From positions 620,001 through 684,000 of the forward strand of contig NZ_FUHM01000002.1 of the NCBI RefSeq assembly GCF_900155565.1: 64,000 bases of DNA, written 5' to 3'. Origin of the DNA: Anaerosalibacter sp. Marseille-P3206. Its GTDB lineage: Bacteria > Bacillota > Clostridia > Tissierellales > Sporanaerobacteraceae. The notes under the pieces are model-generated. The model made no database searches. It saw only the letters and a list, made by a program, of their open reading frames with translations, and was not told the origin of the DNA. Shown piece by piece: positions 37,840 through 48,413 of this stretch. Position numbers and translations under genes: made by a program. Within the stretch, counting starts at the first letter, position 1. The number at the start of each line of letters is the position of its first letter.

Positions 37840-37854
37840 AATTTTCAGAAAGTT
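37840..37854. promoter_or_regulatory. CodY-like box upstream of the opp operon
   Basis: AATTTTCAGAAAGTT matches the CodY consensus AATTTTCWGAAAATT at 14 of 15 positions. It lies about 160 nt before the oppB start, in the 284-nt gap after gatB. CodY represses peptide-transport genes in many Firmicutes when branched-chain amino acids and GTP are plentiful. The exact opp promoter could not be fixed; a weak hairpin (AGGGTTT/AAACCCT near 37780-37830) lies between box and gene. Confidence 0.5.
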
Positions 37855-37966
37855 TTAATTGTTCACAATATATTCTTATTTCTAATAATATATAAAAATA
37901 CTGATTTTTACAATTAAATCTTTGTTAAAATTCTATTAAAAAATTGTAATATCATTGTATAGTTTA

Positions 37967-39397
37967 TCATTTTTTCTCTATTATTTCAAGTACCAATTTA
38001 TTCACAAGTTGGGGATTAGCCTTACCTCTAGTAGCTTTCATTACTTGGCCAACTAAAAATCCTAACGCTCTATCCTTACCATTATGATAATCTGTTACAG
38101 ATTGTTCATTTTCACTAATTACTTTTTCTATAATTGTTTTAAGTTCTCCTTCATCACTTATTTGAATTAGGCCTTTTTCTTTAACTATAGTACTTGCTGA
38201 TTTTCCTGATTCAAACATATCCTTTAAAACTTTTTTGCCTATATTATTGCTTATCTTGCCATCTTGTATAAGAATTATAAGTTCAGCTAAGTCTTTTGGC
38301 TTTAAGGTTAAGTCTTCTGCTTCTATTTCTTCATCTTTTAATCTTCTTAAAACATCTCCCATTACCCAGTTACTTACCTGTTTTGGATCATTTACGTATT
38401 TAACTGTTTCTTCATAGAAATTAGCCAATTCTTTTGTTTGAGTTAAAACTCCTGCATCGTATTCAGGTAAATCATATTCCTTTATAAATCTTTCTTTTTT
38501 GTCTTGAGGTAGTTCAGGTAAGTTCTTTTTAATTGTTTCAATCCATTCTTCTTCTATTTTCATCTTAACTAAATCTGGTTCAGGAAAATATCTATAATCT
38601 GCAGCATCTTCCTTTGTTCTCATAACTATTGTTTCATTTTTTACTTCATCCCATCTTCTAGTCTCTCTAACTGCATCTTTTCCCTCTTTAAGAAGAGCAA
38701 TATGCCTTTTTTCCTCATATTCCATAGCTTTTACTGCTGCTTTAAATGAGTTTAGATTCTTTAGTTCTGTAATAGTTGTTCTAACTCCTGTTTCTTCGTC
38801 AACTACATTGATATTCACATCACATCTTAGAGAACCTTCTTCCATCTTGCAGTCAGAAACTTCAATATATCTTAAAGTAGCTTTTAACTTTTCAAGAAAC
38901 TCTCTTGCTTCCTCTGGAGAGTTCATATCTGGCTGTGTAACTATCTCAATCAGTGGTACTCCACTTCTGTTGAAATCAAGTAGAGAACCTCCATCTTCTG
39001 AGTGAATTGATTTTCCAGTATCTTCTTCTATATGAATTCGAATTAATCTTATAGTCTTAGGTCCATTTTCATTTTCTATTTCAATATATCCTCCATCACA
39101 TAGAGGAATATCATATTGAGATATTTGATATCCCTTAACTAAATCAGGATAAAAATAATTCTTTCTATCCATTTTAGTTTCTCTTGCAATTTTTGAGTTA
39201 AAAGCAAGTCCTGCTTTTATACCATATTCAACTACTTTTTTATTTATAACTGGAAGTGCACCTGGAAGACCTAAACATACAGGGCAACAGTGAGTATTTG
39301 CTTCTCCACCAAACTCTGTAGTACAACTACAAAATATTTTTGAATTAGTCATTAGTTCACAATGTATTTCAAGTCCTATTATGGTTTTATAAGCCAT
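37967..39397 (-). CDS. gatB: Aspartyl/glutamyl-tRNA amidotransferase subunit B
   Basis: GatB, with GatA and GatC, turns Glu-tRNA(Gln) (and Asp-tRNA(Asn)) into the amide forms by phosphorylation and transamidation. The 476-residue protein starts [20 protein letters not shown], has the zinc-binding Cys set in [20 protein letters not shown], and [40 protein letters not shown] and [12 protein letters not shown]. The C-terminal YqeY-like domain binds tRNA. It overlaps the end of gatA by 11 nt, and the order is gatC-gatA-gatB. Confidence 0.97.
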   Translation of the reverse strand: MAYKTIIGLEIHCELMTNSKIFCSCTTEFGGEANTHCCPVCLGLPGALPVINKKVVEYGIKAGLAFNSKIARETKMDRKNYFYPDLVKGYQISQYDIPLCDGGYIEIENENGPKTIRLIRIHIEEDTGKSIHSEDGGSLLDFNRSGVPLIEIVTQPDMNSPEEAREFLEKLKATLRYIEVSDCKMEEGSLRCDVNINVVDEETGVRTTITELKNLNSFKAAVKAMEYEEKRHIALLKEGKDAVRETRRWDEVKNETIVMRTKEDAADYRYFPEPDLVKMKIEEEWIETIKKNLPELPQDKKERFIKEYDLPEYDAGVLTQTKELANFYEETVKYVNDPKQVSNWVMGDVLRRLKDEEIEAEDLTLKPKDLAELIILIQDGKISNNIGKKVLKDMFESGKSASTIVKEKGLIQISDEGELKTIIEKVISENEQSVTDYHNGKDRALGFLVGQVMKATRGKANPQLVNKLVLEIIEKK

Positions 39398-40844
39398 TTA
39401 TATCACCTCTGTTTCTCTCATAGTTATAGGCTAGTTTAATTATTTTTTCTTCTTCAAATCTATTCCCAATTAATTGAAGACCTACAGGTAGCCCTTCTAC
39501 AAAACCACATGGAACTGATAATGCACATACTCCAGCTAAATTTACAGATACTGTAAGGATGTCAGACATATACATAGCTAGAGGATCATCCGTCTTTTCT
39601 CCAATTCTAAATGGTAGTATTGGTGCTGTAGGAGAAATAATAGCATCAAATTTTTCAAATGTCTTATCAAAATCTCTTTTAATAAGAGTTCTTACTTTTT
39701 GAGCCTTTTCATAGTACGCATCATAATACCCACTACTCAATGCATAAGTTCCAAGCATAATTCTTCTCTTTACTTCTTCACCAAATGATTCTGTTCTAGA
39801 ATTTATATATAATTCTTCTAAATCATCATATTTTTCTGCTCTATATCCATATCTTACTCCATCTAATCTAGCTAAATTAGAGCTTGCCTCAGAAGTAGAT
39901 ATTAGATAATAACAGGAAAGAGCATAGTCTGTATAAGGTAGTGAAATTTCCTCAATCTCTGCGCCTAAGCTTTCTAACACTTTTACAGCATTATAAACTC
40001 TTTCTTTTACACTTTTATCTATGCCTTCACCAAAATATTCCTTAGGTAATGCCAATCTCATACCTTTTATACCTTCAACTGTTGCTTTTGTATAGTCGAT
40101 TTTCTCTTTGGAAACAGATGTAGAATCTCTTCTATCAAGTCCAGATATTGCATTTAATAGTAAAGCTGCATCTGAAACATTTCTTCCAAAAGTACCTATT
40201 TGATCTAAACTAGATGCAAATGCAATCAATCCATATCTAGAAACTAATCCATATGTAGGCTTTATCCCTACTATACCACAGAAACTTGCTGGCTCTCTAA
40301 CAGAACCTCCTGTTTCTGATCCCAATGATAATGGCACTTCAAATGAAGCAACTGCTGCTGCTGAGCCACCACTTGAACCTCCAGGAACTCTCTCTAAATC
40401 ATGAGGATTTTTTGTCACTTTAAAATATGAAGTCTCAGTAGAAGAACCCATAGCAAACTCATCCATATTGGTCTTTCCTATGATTATTCCATCTTCACCT
40501 TTTATCTTTTCTATAACTGTAGCATCATAAGGGGGTACAAAGTTTTCTAACATCTTTGAACCACAAGTAGTTTTTATACCATTAGTCACAATATTGTCTT
40601 TGATTCCTATTGGAATACCTGCTAGGTAACCAATTTCCTCATTGTTAGCAATCTTTTTATCTACTAATTCTGCGGTTTTTAATGCTTCTTCACCATTGGT
40701 GGTTATAAAAGCTCCAATAGAACTCTCCATTTCTTCTATTTTTTTTATGTGACTCTTTACTATTTCTACACTTGATACTTCTTTATCAATAAGCTTTTGT
40801 CTTAGTTCAATAGCTGATAATTTTGTTAAATCCAATATACTCAC
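39387..40844 (-). CDS. gatA: Aspartyl/glutamyl-tRNA amidotransferase subunit A
   Basis: GatA is the glutaminase/amidase subunit that supplies ammonia. It has 485 residues of the amidase signature family: the catalytic Lys is in [13 protein letters not shown], the Ser-cisSer pair in [20 protein letters not shown], and Ser of the nucleophile in [19 protein letters not shown]. Length and motifs match the Firmicute enzyme. It lies 4 nt after gatC and overlaps gatB, so translation is coupled. Confidence 0.97.
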   Translation of the reverse strand: MSILDLTKLSAIELRQKLIDKEVSSVEIVKSHIKKIEEMESSIGAFITTNGEEALKTAELVDKKIANNEEIGYLAGIPIGIKDNIVTNGIKTTCGSKMLENFVPPYDATVIEKIKGEDGIIIGKTNMDEFAMGSSTETSYFKVTKNPHDLERVPGGSSGGSAAAVASFEVPLSLGSETGGSVREPASFCGIVGIKPTYGLVSRYGLIAFASSLDQIGTFGRNVSDAALLLNAISGLDRRDSTSVSKEKIDYTKATVEGIKGMRLALPKEYFGEGIDKSVKERVYNAVKVLESLGAEIEEISLPYTDYALSCYYLISTSEASSNLARLDGVRYGYRAEKYDDLEELYINSRTESFGEEVKRRIMLGTYALSSGYYDAYYEKAQKVRTLIKRDFDKTFEKFDAIISPTAPILPFRIGEKTDDPLAMYMSDILTVSVNLAGVCALSVPCGFVEGLPVGLQLIGNRFEEEKIIKLAYNYERNRGDINGL

Positions 40845-40848
40845 CTCT

Positions 40849-41133
40849 CTATTCTAATACTTTAGGTAGTTTGAAATATCCAAATTGACTATCTGGAGCA
40901 TTTAAAAGTGCTTCTTCTCTAGAAAGACTTTCCTTAATTTCATCTTCTCTCATAAATTGATACTCTTCACTAATTTGGTAAGTTGAATCTATGTTTTCTG
41001 TATCAACTTCACTTAATTTATCTACATACTCAACTATTTGAGAAAATTTATTGGTAAAATCAACTATTTCCTCTTCGCTAAATTTTAACTTTGAAAGATA
41101 AGCTATATGTTTTACATCATCCTTTGAAATCAT
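40849..41133 (-). CDS. gatC: Aspartyl/glutamyl-tRNA amidotransferase subunit C
   Basis: GatC is a 94-residue wrap-around subunit that holds GatA and GatB together. It shows the family pattern [40 protein letters not shown] and the C-terminal [20 protein letters not shown]. It is first of the gatCAB operon, 70 nt after ligA. A 9-bp inverted repeat at 41173-41199 (ATTTTATCA/TGATAAAAT) lies in that gap but lacks a T-run, so whether ligA and gatC are cotranscribed is open. Confidence 0.95.
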   Translation of the reverse strand: MISKDDVKHIAYLSKLKFSEEEIVDFTNKFSQIVEYVDKLSEVDTENIDSTYQISEEYQFMREDEIKESLSREEALLNAPDSQFGYFKLPKVLE

Positions 41134-41203
41134 TGCAATCCTCCTTCACATAACAAATTCTATTTATGAACTATTTTATCACTTATGCATTGATAAAATC
41201 AAA

Positions 41204-43189
<1,986 letters not shown>

Positions 43190-43201
43190 TTAACAACCTC
43201 C

Positions 43202-46200
43202 TTATATTATTTCTATAGGTGCTAAGGATAAAAGAAGCTTCTTTATTCCCTTTTCTTCAAAAGCTACAACCAACTCCATATCTCCACCTCTATCTACTGT
43301 TTGAACTACAGTACCTACACCCCACATCTTATGTTTTACTTTTGTACCAACACTAACATCTTTAACATCTACATTTGTATTTTTAATATTATCATTTTTT
43401 CTAGAAAAATGCTTTACAATCAAATCCTTTTTACTAGTTTCTTCTTTTTCATCTTCCATATTGATTAATTCTTTAGGAATTTCCTCCAAAAATCTAGAAA
43501 ATCTACAATAATTAGTATTACCATATATAGTTCTCATATTTGCATAAGATATAAATAATTGTTTTTCTGCTCTTGTGATAGCCACATAACAAAGTCTTCT
43601 CTCTTCTTCCAATTCACTTTCTACATCTAACGCCCTTGCAATAGGAAATAAACCTTCCTCCATACCAACAAGAAATACAACAGGAAACTCTAATCCTTTG
43701 GCGCTATGAACAGTCAATAGTGTAACAGATTCTAAATCATCTTCAGTCTTGTCCACATCAGAAAGAAGTGAAATATTTCCTAGGAAATCTTCAAGAGTTC
43801 CCTCTGGATTTTTGAATTCAAAATCTACTGCAACAGAGATAAATTCTTTTAAGTTCTCTATTCTAGTATTAGATTCGATTGTATCTTCCGCTACTAGTTC
43901 TTTAATATATCCAGTACCATTTACCACTTCTTCAACAAAATCCTTTAATCCCAAAATCTCCTTCATAGCTAAAAATTTATTTATCATAGTAGTGAAATCA
44001 CTAAGATTGTTTTCCGCTCTTTTTGATAATCCTGGTATTTCTCCTACATCTAATAATGCACTGTATAAGCTTTCTCCTCTTAGAGAAGCATATTGTTCTA
44101 CTTTTTCAATAGTTGCATTTCCTATGCCTCTTTTAGGAACATTTATAATCCTCTTTAGAGACACATCATCTAGTGGATTTTGAACAAGTCTTAAATAAGA
44201 AATAACATCCTTTACTTCTTTTCTGTCATAGAACTTTACTCCTCCAACTATTTTGTAGGGGATACTTCTTCTCATGAAAATTTCCTCAAAAATACGAGAC
44301 TGAGCATTGGTTCTATATAAAATAGCAAAATCACTAGGTTTAAATCCTTCACTTTTTATTAACTCTTCAATTTTACAAGCTACAAAATCCCCTTCTTCTC
44401 TTTCATCATTTGCCATTTTAACTACTACTTGTCTTCCCTTATCATTAGAAGTCCAAAGAGCTTTGTCTTTTCTCTCAAAATTATTTTTAATAACTGAATT
44501 AGCTACATCTAATATATTTTTTGTAGAACGATAATTTTGTTCTAATTTTATTATTTTTGTATTTGCAAAATCCTTTTCAAAATTCAATATATTAGAAATA
44601 TCAGCACCCCTCCACCCGTATATGGAGTTATGAATTACAATATCTTCACAAATATATTGTCTAAAATTAGGAACTGAAATATCATATACAAATCCACTAT
44701 ATTTTTCTAATGAAGTTTCCTCAACTATATCTTCTAATATTTTCCCATCTTCATATACTGGAATACTCATATTAGGCCTTATATGAGATGCAGGCATATA
44801 AGTAAAGTAAATATCTTCAGTTAATCTAGCTCTTTTCACAACTTCGATATCTTCTTCTAACTGTTCTAATTTTTTGCTATATTCAACTGCCTCATCATAA
44901 TCTACTCTTTCCGTCTCCACCCTCCAAGTTTCTCTTTTCCCAGCTCTTACAGGAAAATTTGCACTTACAACATTATCTTTTAATTCGTCACCACTTGTAT
45001 TAAATTGTATTCTATGACTATACCATCCTAATTTTTCGCCAGTTTTTTTTCCACTAAAGAAAGATAAATTTACAATTCTCCTTGCAGTTTGTCCTCTTAT
45101 AACACCATTTGGTCTATGGTGTGGGTATTCTTCAAATAATAATAAATCCTCCATTAGCTTAACTACATTTTTTCTAGTATCTATTTCATCAAATAATTTA
45201 TCTATATAATCCTGTCCTAAAGTCATATTTCTACTTGCAACTTGAAAAACCGAAGTAGGTATTTGATATTTCATAGAAAATAATTGTTCATAAAATGCTG
45301 CTTCTTCTTTGCTTTTGCATGTTTTAAGAATCCATGACCTATCCCCATGTTCCTGATTCAATCTAACCATAAGACCATTTACTATTTCCCTATCTCGTGA
45401 TCTCACTCCTTGAGTCATGCCTATTCTGTATCCCTTATCTCTTCTATACATCAAATAAACATAGTATACACCTGGTTCTGGATTAAGTTTACCAAACATA
45501 ATATGATTTGGAGTAGTTTTAATTATTTTTCCTGATTTAGTTTTTATCCTTATTATAGGGCCCTGATACTCTTTCTTCATTATTTTATCAACAGTACCTT
45601 CTAATATTTCTCCTCTACCAGATGCTGAATAAATCTTATCATTTTCCTTTAAATCTTCTATAGGAATTTTACCTCTTGTTGTAGTAATTTTAGAACCTTT
45701 TAGTACGCATTGATCATCATCTCCAACAACACATAGGTTCTTATACTTTTGTGATAATAGTTTCACCAATTCATATTGAGCCTTGTTCGTATCTTGATAT
45801 TCATCTACAAATATATATCTAAACTTTTTTTGATAGTATTCAAGTACATCTGAATAGCCTTTTAGTAAATCTATAGCCTTAAGTATTAAATCATCAAAAT
45901 CCAAAGCATTGTTGTTTTTTAACTTTTTCTCATATAAAGCAAAGATTTCACCAACATTTCTATTGTAGAAGTTTCCATAGTTTTCATTTATATACTCATC
46001 CGGTTTTACCATTGTATTCTTGAGTGAACTAATAGTGCTTAGAATGCTTCTTTCCTTATATGTGTCCTTATCTAAGTTTAATTCCTTGATACATTCTTTT
46101 ACTACAGTCTTTTGATCATAACTATCATATATTACAAAACTACTACTATAACCTAATTTCTCAATATTCATTCTAAGAATCCTAACACATATAGAGTGAA

Positions 46201-46459
46201 AAGTACCTATCCACAAATCATCTAATTTATCTCCTATAAGACTACCAACCCTTTCCTTCATCTCATTAGCAGCCTTATTAGTAAAAGTAATAGCTAAGAT
46301 ATTGTATGGAAGTACATCCTTTTCCTCTATTAAATAAGCAATCCTATGAGTTAAAACTCTAGTCTTACCACTTCCTGCTCCCGCTAAAATAAGTAAAGGC
46401 CCTTCTCCATAAAGAACGGCTTCCTTCTGTCTATCATTTAGCCCACTTGTATAATCCAT
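43202..46459 (-). CDS. pcrA: UvrD/PcrA-type DNA helicase precursor containing an intein
   Basis: PcrA is a 3'-5' superfamily 1 helicase for repair and plasmid replication. The 1085-residue precursor is interrupted after residue 250 by a 361-residue intein; the mature helicase would be 724 residues, close to Bacillus PcrA. N-extein: Walker A LAGAGSGKTRVLTHR (25-39), motif Ia ITFTNKAANEM, motif II FVDEYQDTN (218-226), then VVGDDDQ. C-extein resumes with SIYGWRGADI, so the intein splits motif III. Later helicase motifs are EQNYRST, VTLLTVHSAKGLEFPVVFL and CYVAITRAEKQLFIS, and a C-terminal Tudor-like RNA-polymerase-binding domain (DVSVGTKVKHKMWGVGTVV) ends the protein. Splicing must occur for activity. 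The downstream neighbour is ligA. Confidence 0.95.
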   Translation of the reverse strand: MDYTSGLNDRQKEAVLYGEGPLLILAGAGSGKTRVLTHRIAYLIEEKDVLPYNILAITFTNKAANEMKERVGSLIGDKLDDLWIGTFHSICVRILRMNIEKLGYSSSFVIYDSYDQKTVVKECIKELNLDKDTYKERSILSTISSLKNTMVKPDEYINENYGNFYNRNVGEIFALYEKKLKNNNALDFDDLILKAIDLLKGYSDVLEYYQKKFRYIFVDEYQDTNKAQYELVKLLSQKYKNLCVVGDDDQCVLKGSKITTTRGKIPIEDLKENDKIYSASGRGEILEGTVDKIMKKEYQGPIIRIKTKSGKIIKTTPNHIMFGKLNPEPGVYYVYLMYRRDKGYRIGMTQGVRSRDREIVNGLMVRLNQEHGDRSWILKTCKSKEEAAFYEQLFSMKYQIPTSVFQVASRNMTLGQDYIDKLFDEIDTRKNVVKLMEDLLLFEEYPHHRPNGVIRGQTARRIVNLSFFSGKKTGEKLGWYSHRIQFNTSGDELKDNVVSANFPVRAGKRETWRVETERVDYDEAVEYSKKLEQLEEDIEVVKRARLTEDIYFTYMPASHIRPNMSIPVYEDGKILEDIVEETSLEKYSGFVYDISVPNFRQYICEDIVIHNSIYGWRGADISNILNFEKDFANTKIIKLEQNYRSTKNILDVANSVIKNNFERKDKALWTSNDKGRQVVVKMANDEREEGDFVACKIEELIKSEGFKPSDFAILYRTNAQSRIFEEIFMRRSIPYKIVGGVKFYDRKEVKDVISYLRLVQNPLDDVSLKRIINVPKRGIGNATIEKVEQYASLRGESLYSALLDVGEIPGLSKRAENNLSDFTTMINKFLAMKEILGLKDFVEEVVNGTGYIKELVAEDTIESNTRIENLKEFISVAVDFEFKNPEGTLEDFLGNISLLSDVDKTEDDLESVTLLTVHSAKGLEFPVVFLVGMEEGLFPIARALDVESELEEERRLCYVAITRAEKQLFISYANMRTIYGNTNYCRFSRFLEEIPKELINMEDEKEETSKKDLIVKHFSRKNDNIKNTNVDVKDVSVGTKVKHKMWGVGTVVQTVDRGGDMELVVAFEEKGIKKLLLSLAPIEII
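44627..45709 (-). mobile_element. Intein in pcrA with a GIY-YIG-like nuclease domain
   Basis: The element spans precursor residues 251-611 (361 residues). Its first residue is Cys (CVLKGSKITTTRGKIPIEDL, block A). Block B is KTKSGKIIKTTPNHIMF with the TxxH motif. The end is VYDISVPNFRQYICEDIVIH followed by Asn (blocks F and G), and the next extein residue is Ser; all splicing residues are therefore intact. Intein residues 80-150 hold GVYYVYLMYRRDKGYRIGMT, then GVRSRDRE and EEAAFYEQLFSMKY, which matches the GIY...YIG...R...E order of GIY-YIG nucleases in place of the usual LAGLIDADG endonuclease. A further region (residues 175-330) may bind DNA. The insertion is exactly in the DDDQ/SIYG helicase motif. 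Confidence 0.9.
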
Positions 46460-46543
46460 ATTTTCACCATCCTAAAAAACATTTGTTTCTTTCTTATTAT
46501 ATAATAAAGTCAACAAGTATTCCAATAAATTATTTACAACACA

Positions 46544-46567
46544 AAGGGACGGTTAAAACCGCCCCTT
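46544..46567 (-). repeat. Palindromic GGACGGT-core repeat, copy 3 (terminator of map)
   Basis: AAGGGACGGTT and AACCGCCCCTT pair with one mismatch around a 2-nt loop. Outer bases ACAACAC/TTGTTGT extend the palindrome. It lies 2 nt after the map stop codon and ahead of pcrA, and can terminate map transcription. Confidence 0.75.
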
Positions 46568-46569
46568 AT

Positions 46570-47316
46570 CTATTGTTGTGTTATAATTATAGGACCATCT
46601 TTAGTTATTGCTAGTGTATGCTCGTATTGAGCTGAAAGTTTTCCATCTGTTGTTCTAGCAGTCCAACCATTATCATCAACTTTACATTTATATGTTCCCA
46701 TGTTAACCATAGGTTCAATAGTAATTACCATTCCTTCCATAAGTCTAAGTCCTCTCCCTGGACGACCAAAATGAGGTACTTGAGGGTCTTCGTGCATATC
46801 TCTTCCTATTCCATGACCAACAAAATCCCTTACAACTGAAAAACCTTTAGACTCTACATAAGTCTGAACAGCATGAGAAATATCTCCAATTCTATTCCCT
46901 ATTACAGCTTTCTCAATTCCAATATAAAGTGATTCCTTAGTAACTTCTAAAAGTTCATTTACCTTAGGGGAAACATTTCCAACTCCATAAGACCAAGCTG
47001 AATCTGCTAACCATCCATTCAAGTTAACCACCATATCGATTGTAACTATATCTCCGTCTTTTAGTGGTTTTTTGTTTGGAAAACCATGGCATATTTCATC
47101 ATTTACAGAAGCACATGTTGCAAAAGGATAGCCCTGATATCCTTTTTGTTCTGGAGTTGCATTGTGTTTTTTTAGAAACTCCTCTGTAAATTGGTCTATT
47201 TCATATGTAGTTATACCTGGCTTTATTATTTTTGCAATTTCCTTATGACAACTTGCTAATATTTCGCCAGCTTTTCTCATATTTTCTATTTCTTCTCTAG
47301 TCTTTATTATTACCAT
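46570..47316 (-). CDS. map: Type I methionine aminopeptidase
   Basis: Map removes the initiator methionine from nascent proteins. The catalytic fold has the metal ligands in DIVTIDMVVNLNGWLADSAW (Asp pair), GHGIGRDMHEDPQVPHFG (His), ITIEPMVNMG (Glu) and QYEHTLAITKDG (Glu); VNDEICHGFPNKKPL is the family signature. I place the start at ATG 47316, 10 nt after GGAG; a Met nine bases upstream (47325) is only 1 nt from the ribosome site. It is 248 residues. It is not next to secY/adk or infA as in many genomes, so a second copy may exist elsewhere. Confidence 0.94.
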   Translation of the reverse strand: MVIIKTREEIENMRKAGEILASCHKEIAKIIKPGITTYEIDQFTEEFLKKHNATPEQKGYQGYPFATCASVNDEICHGFPNKKPLKDGDIVTIDMVVNLNGWLADSAWSYGVGNVSPKVNELLEVTKESLYIGIEKAVIGNRIGDISHAVQTYVESKGFSVVRDFVGHGIGRDMHEDPQVPHFGRPGRGLRLMEGMVITIEPMVNMGTYKCKVDDNGWTARTTDGKLSAQYEHTLAITKDGPIIITQQ

Positions 47317-47342
47317 ATTAACCATACTCCTTTTCTAATTTA

Positions 47343-48290
47343 TTACTTTATTTTTTCTATTTTGTTCAATAAATCTTTAAACCTCTCATCATCATATAGA
47401 TTTTCTAAATCCGAATCTTCTTTCATTATATTTATGAAATCAGGATAAAGCAATATCGCTTTTCTAAGATCATTAAATGCTTCATCTTTCTTGTTTAATT
47501 TTGCATAACAGCAAGCCCTATTATAATATAAATACTCTGCATATGGGTTATATTCAATTCCTTCTGTTAATACATCTATGGCTCCTTTTATTCTTCCTTG
47601 TTCAATATAAATAACAGATTTATTTAAAAATGAATAAGGATATGTGTTATTCTCATTAATGGATTTATTATAGTATTCTACTGCTTTCTTAAGATTTTTT
47701 AACTTTTTTTGTATTACACCCATATTAAATAATGCCTTATAATAATTTGGATTAATATCAATGCTTTTTTTTACCATTTCATAAGCTTTATGATAATCAT
47801 TTAATTCTTCAAATATACTTCCTAGATTGTTATATGCAATATAATCTTCTGGAACTAATTCAATTACTTTTTTATAGAACTTTATAGCTTTTTCTTTTTC
47901 ACCTATTTCATCAAATATATTGGCTATGTAAAAATAAGCTCTATCATATTCAGGATTTATTTCTGCTGCTTTAAAGTAGTTTTCTAATGCCCTTCTTTTT
48001 TCACCTAATCTCTCATAAAGAGTTGCCATCCCATAATACGCTCCAGCTTCTTTATTATCTGCCTTAGTTATTTCTCTATAAGCTTTCAACGCCTCTTTGA
48101 TATTGTCCATTTCATCATATATGAAAGCTATATTATAAAGTATATCTATTGTATCATCTTCATCTCCAGGAAATTTCAATGCTTTTTGATAAAACTTTAT
48201 TGCTTTTTCTTTAGAATCATCTAGATAAAAATTTTCAGCTAGTATTATATAATTATATCTTCTATCAAGACTATTTAAATAATTTTTCAT
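47343..48290 (-). CDS. Tetratricopeptide repeat protein
   Basis: This is a protein of 315 residues built almost wholly of TPR helices: at least seven 34-residue units are visible, for example EKAIKFYQKALKFPGDEDD, KEALKAYREITKADNKEAG, RRALENYFKAAEINPEYDRA, EKAIKFYKKVIELVPEDYIA, HKAYEMVKKSIDINPNYYKA and KKAVEYYNKSINENNTYPYS. No signal peptide or membrane segment is present after the start I chose, ATG 48290, 8 nt after AGAGGTG. Longer readings to 48479 would overlap the P-type ATPase gene and lack a ribosome site. Such proteins are scaffolds; the partner is unknown. It lies just upstream of map. Confidence 0.85.
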   Translation of the reverse strand: MKNYLNSLDRRYNYIILAENFYLDDSKEKAIKFYQKALKFPGDEDDTIDILYNIAFIYDEMDNIKEALKAYREITKADNKEAGAYYGMATLYERLGEKRRALENYFKAAEINPEYDRAYFYIANIFDEIGEKEKAIKFYKKVIELVPEDYIAYNNLGSIFEELNDYHKAYEMVKKSIDINPNYYKALFNMGVIQKKLKNLKKAVEYYNKSINENNTYPYSFLNKSVIYIEQGRIKGAIDVLTEGIEYNPYAEYLYYNRACCYAKLNKKDEAFNDLRKAILLYPDFINIMKEDSDLENLYDDERFKDLLNKIEKIK

Positions 48291-48381
48291 TAATTCTGCA
48301 CCTCTTAGATTTATTATCTCCTTATAGTCTATCATATTTTCTATGATTATTAAAAATAATAAATTTTTAAAAATAAACAAA

Positions 48382-48413
48382 AAAAGTAGAGAAATATCTA
48401 TTCCTCTACTTTT
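48382..48413 (-). terminator. Intrinsic terminator overlapping the 3' end of the P-type ATPase gene
   Basis: AAAAGTAGAG and CTCTACTTTT form a perfect 10-bp stem and run into a T-run on the minus strand. The upstream arm is made of the last sense codons (AAA GTA GAG) before the stop at 48398, so coding sequence doubles as terminator. Confidence 0.85.

Noticed and set aside
41173-41199. Terminator between ligA and gatC
   Set aside because: The 9-bp inverted repeat has no T-run on the minus strand, so it was not listed as a terminator.
43749-44183. 144-codon plus-strand frame opposite pcrA, and similar long frames opposite dnaE, nifJ, prdA, oppA and yjiH (for example 5661-6041)
   Set aside because: They are antisense shadows of clear genes, without ribosome sites or recognisable products.
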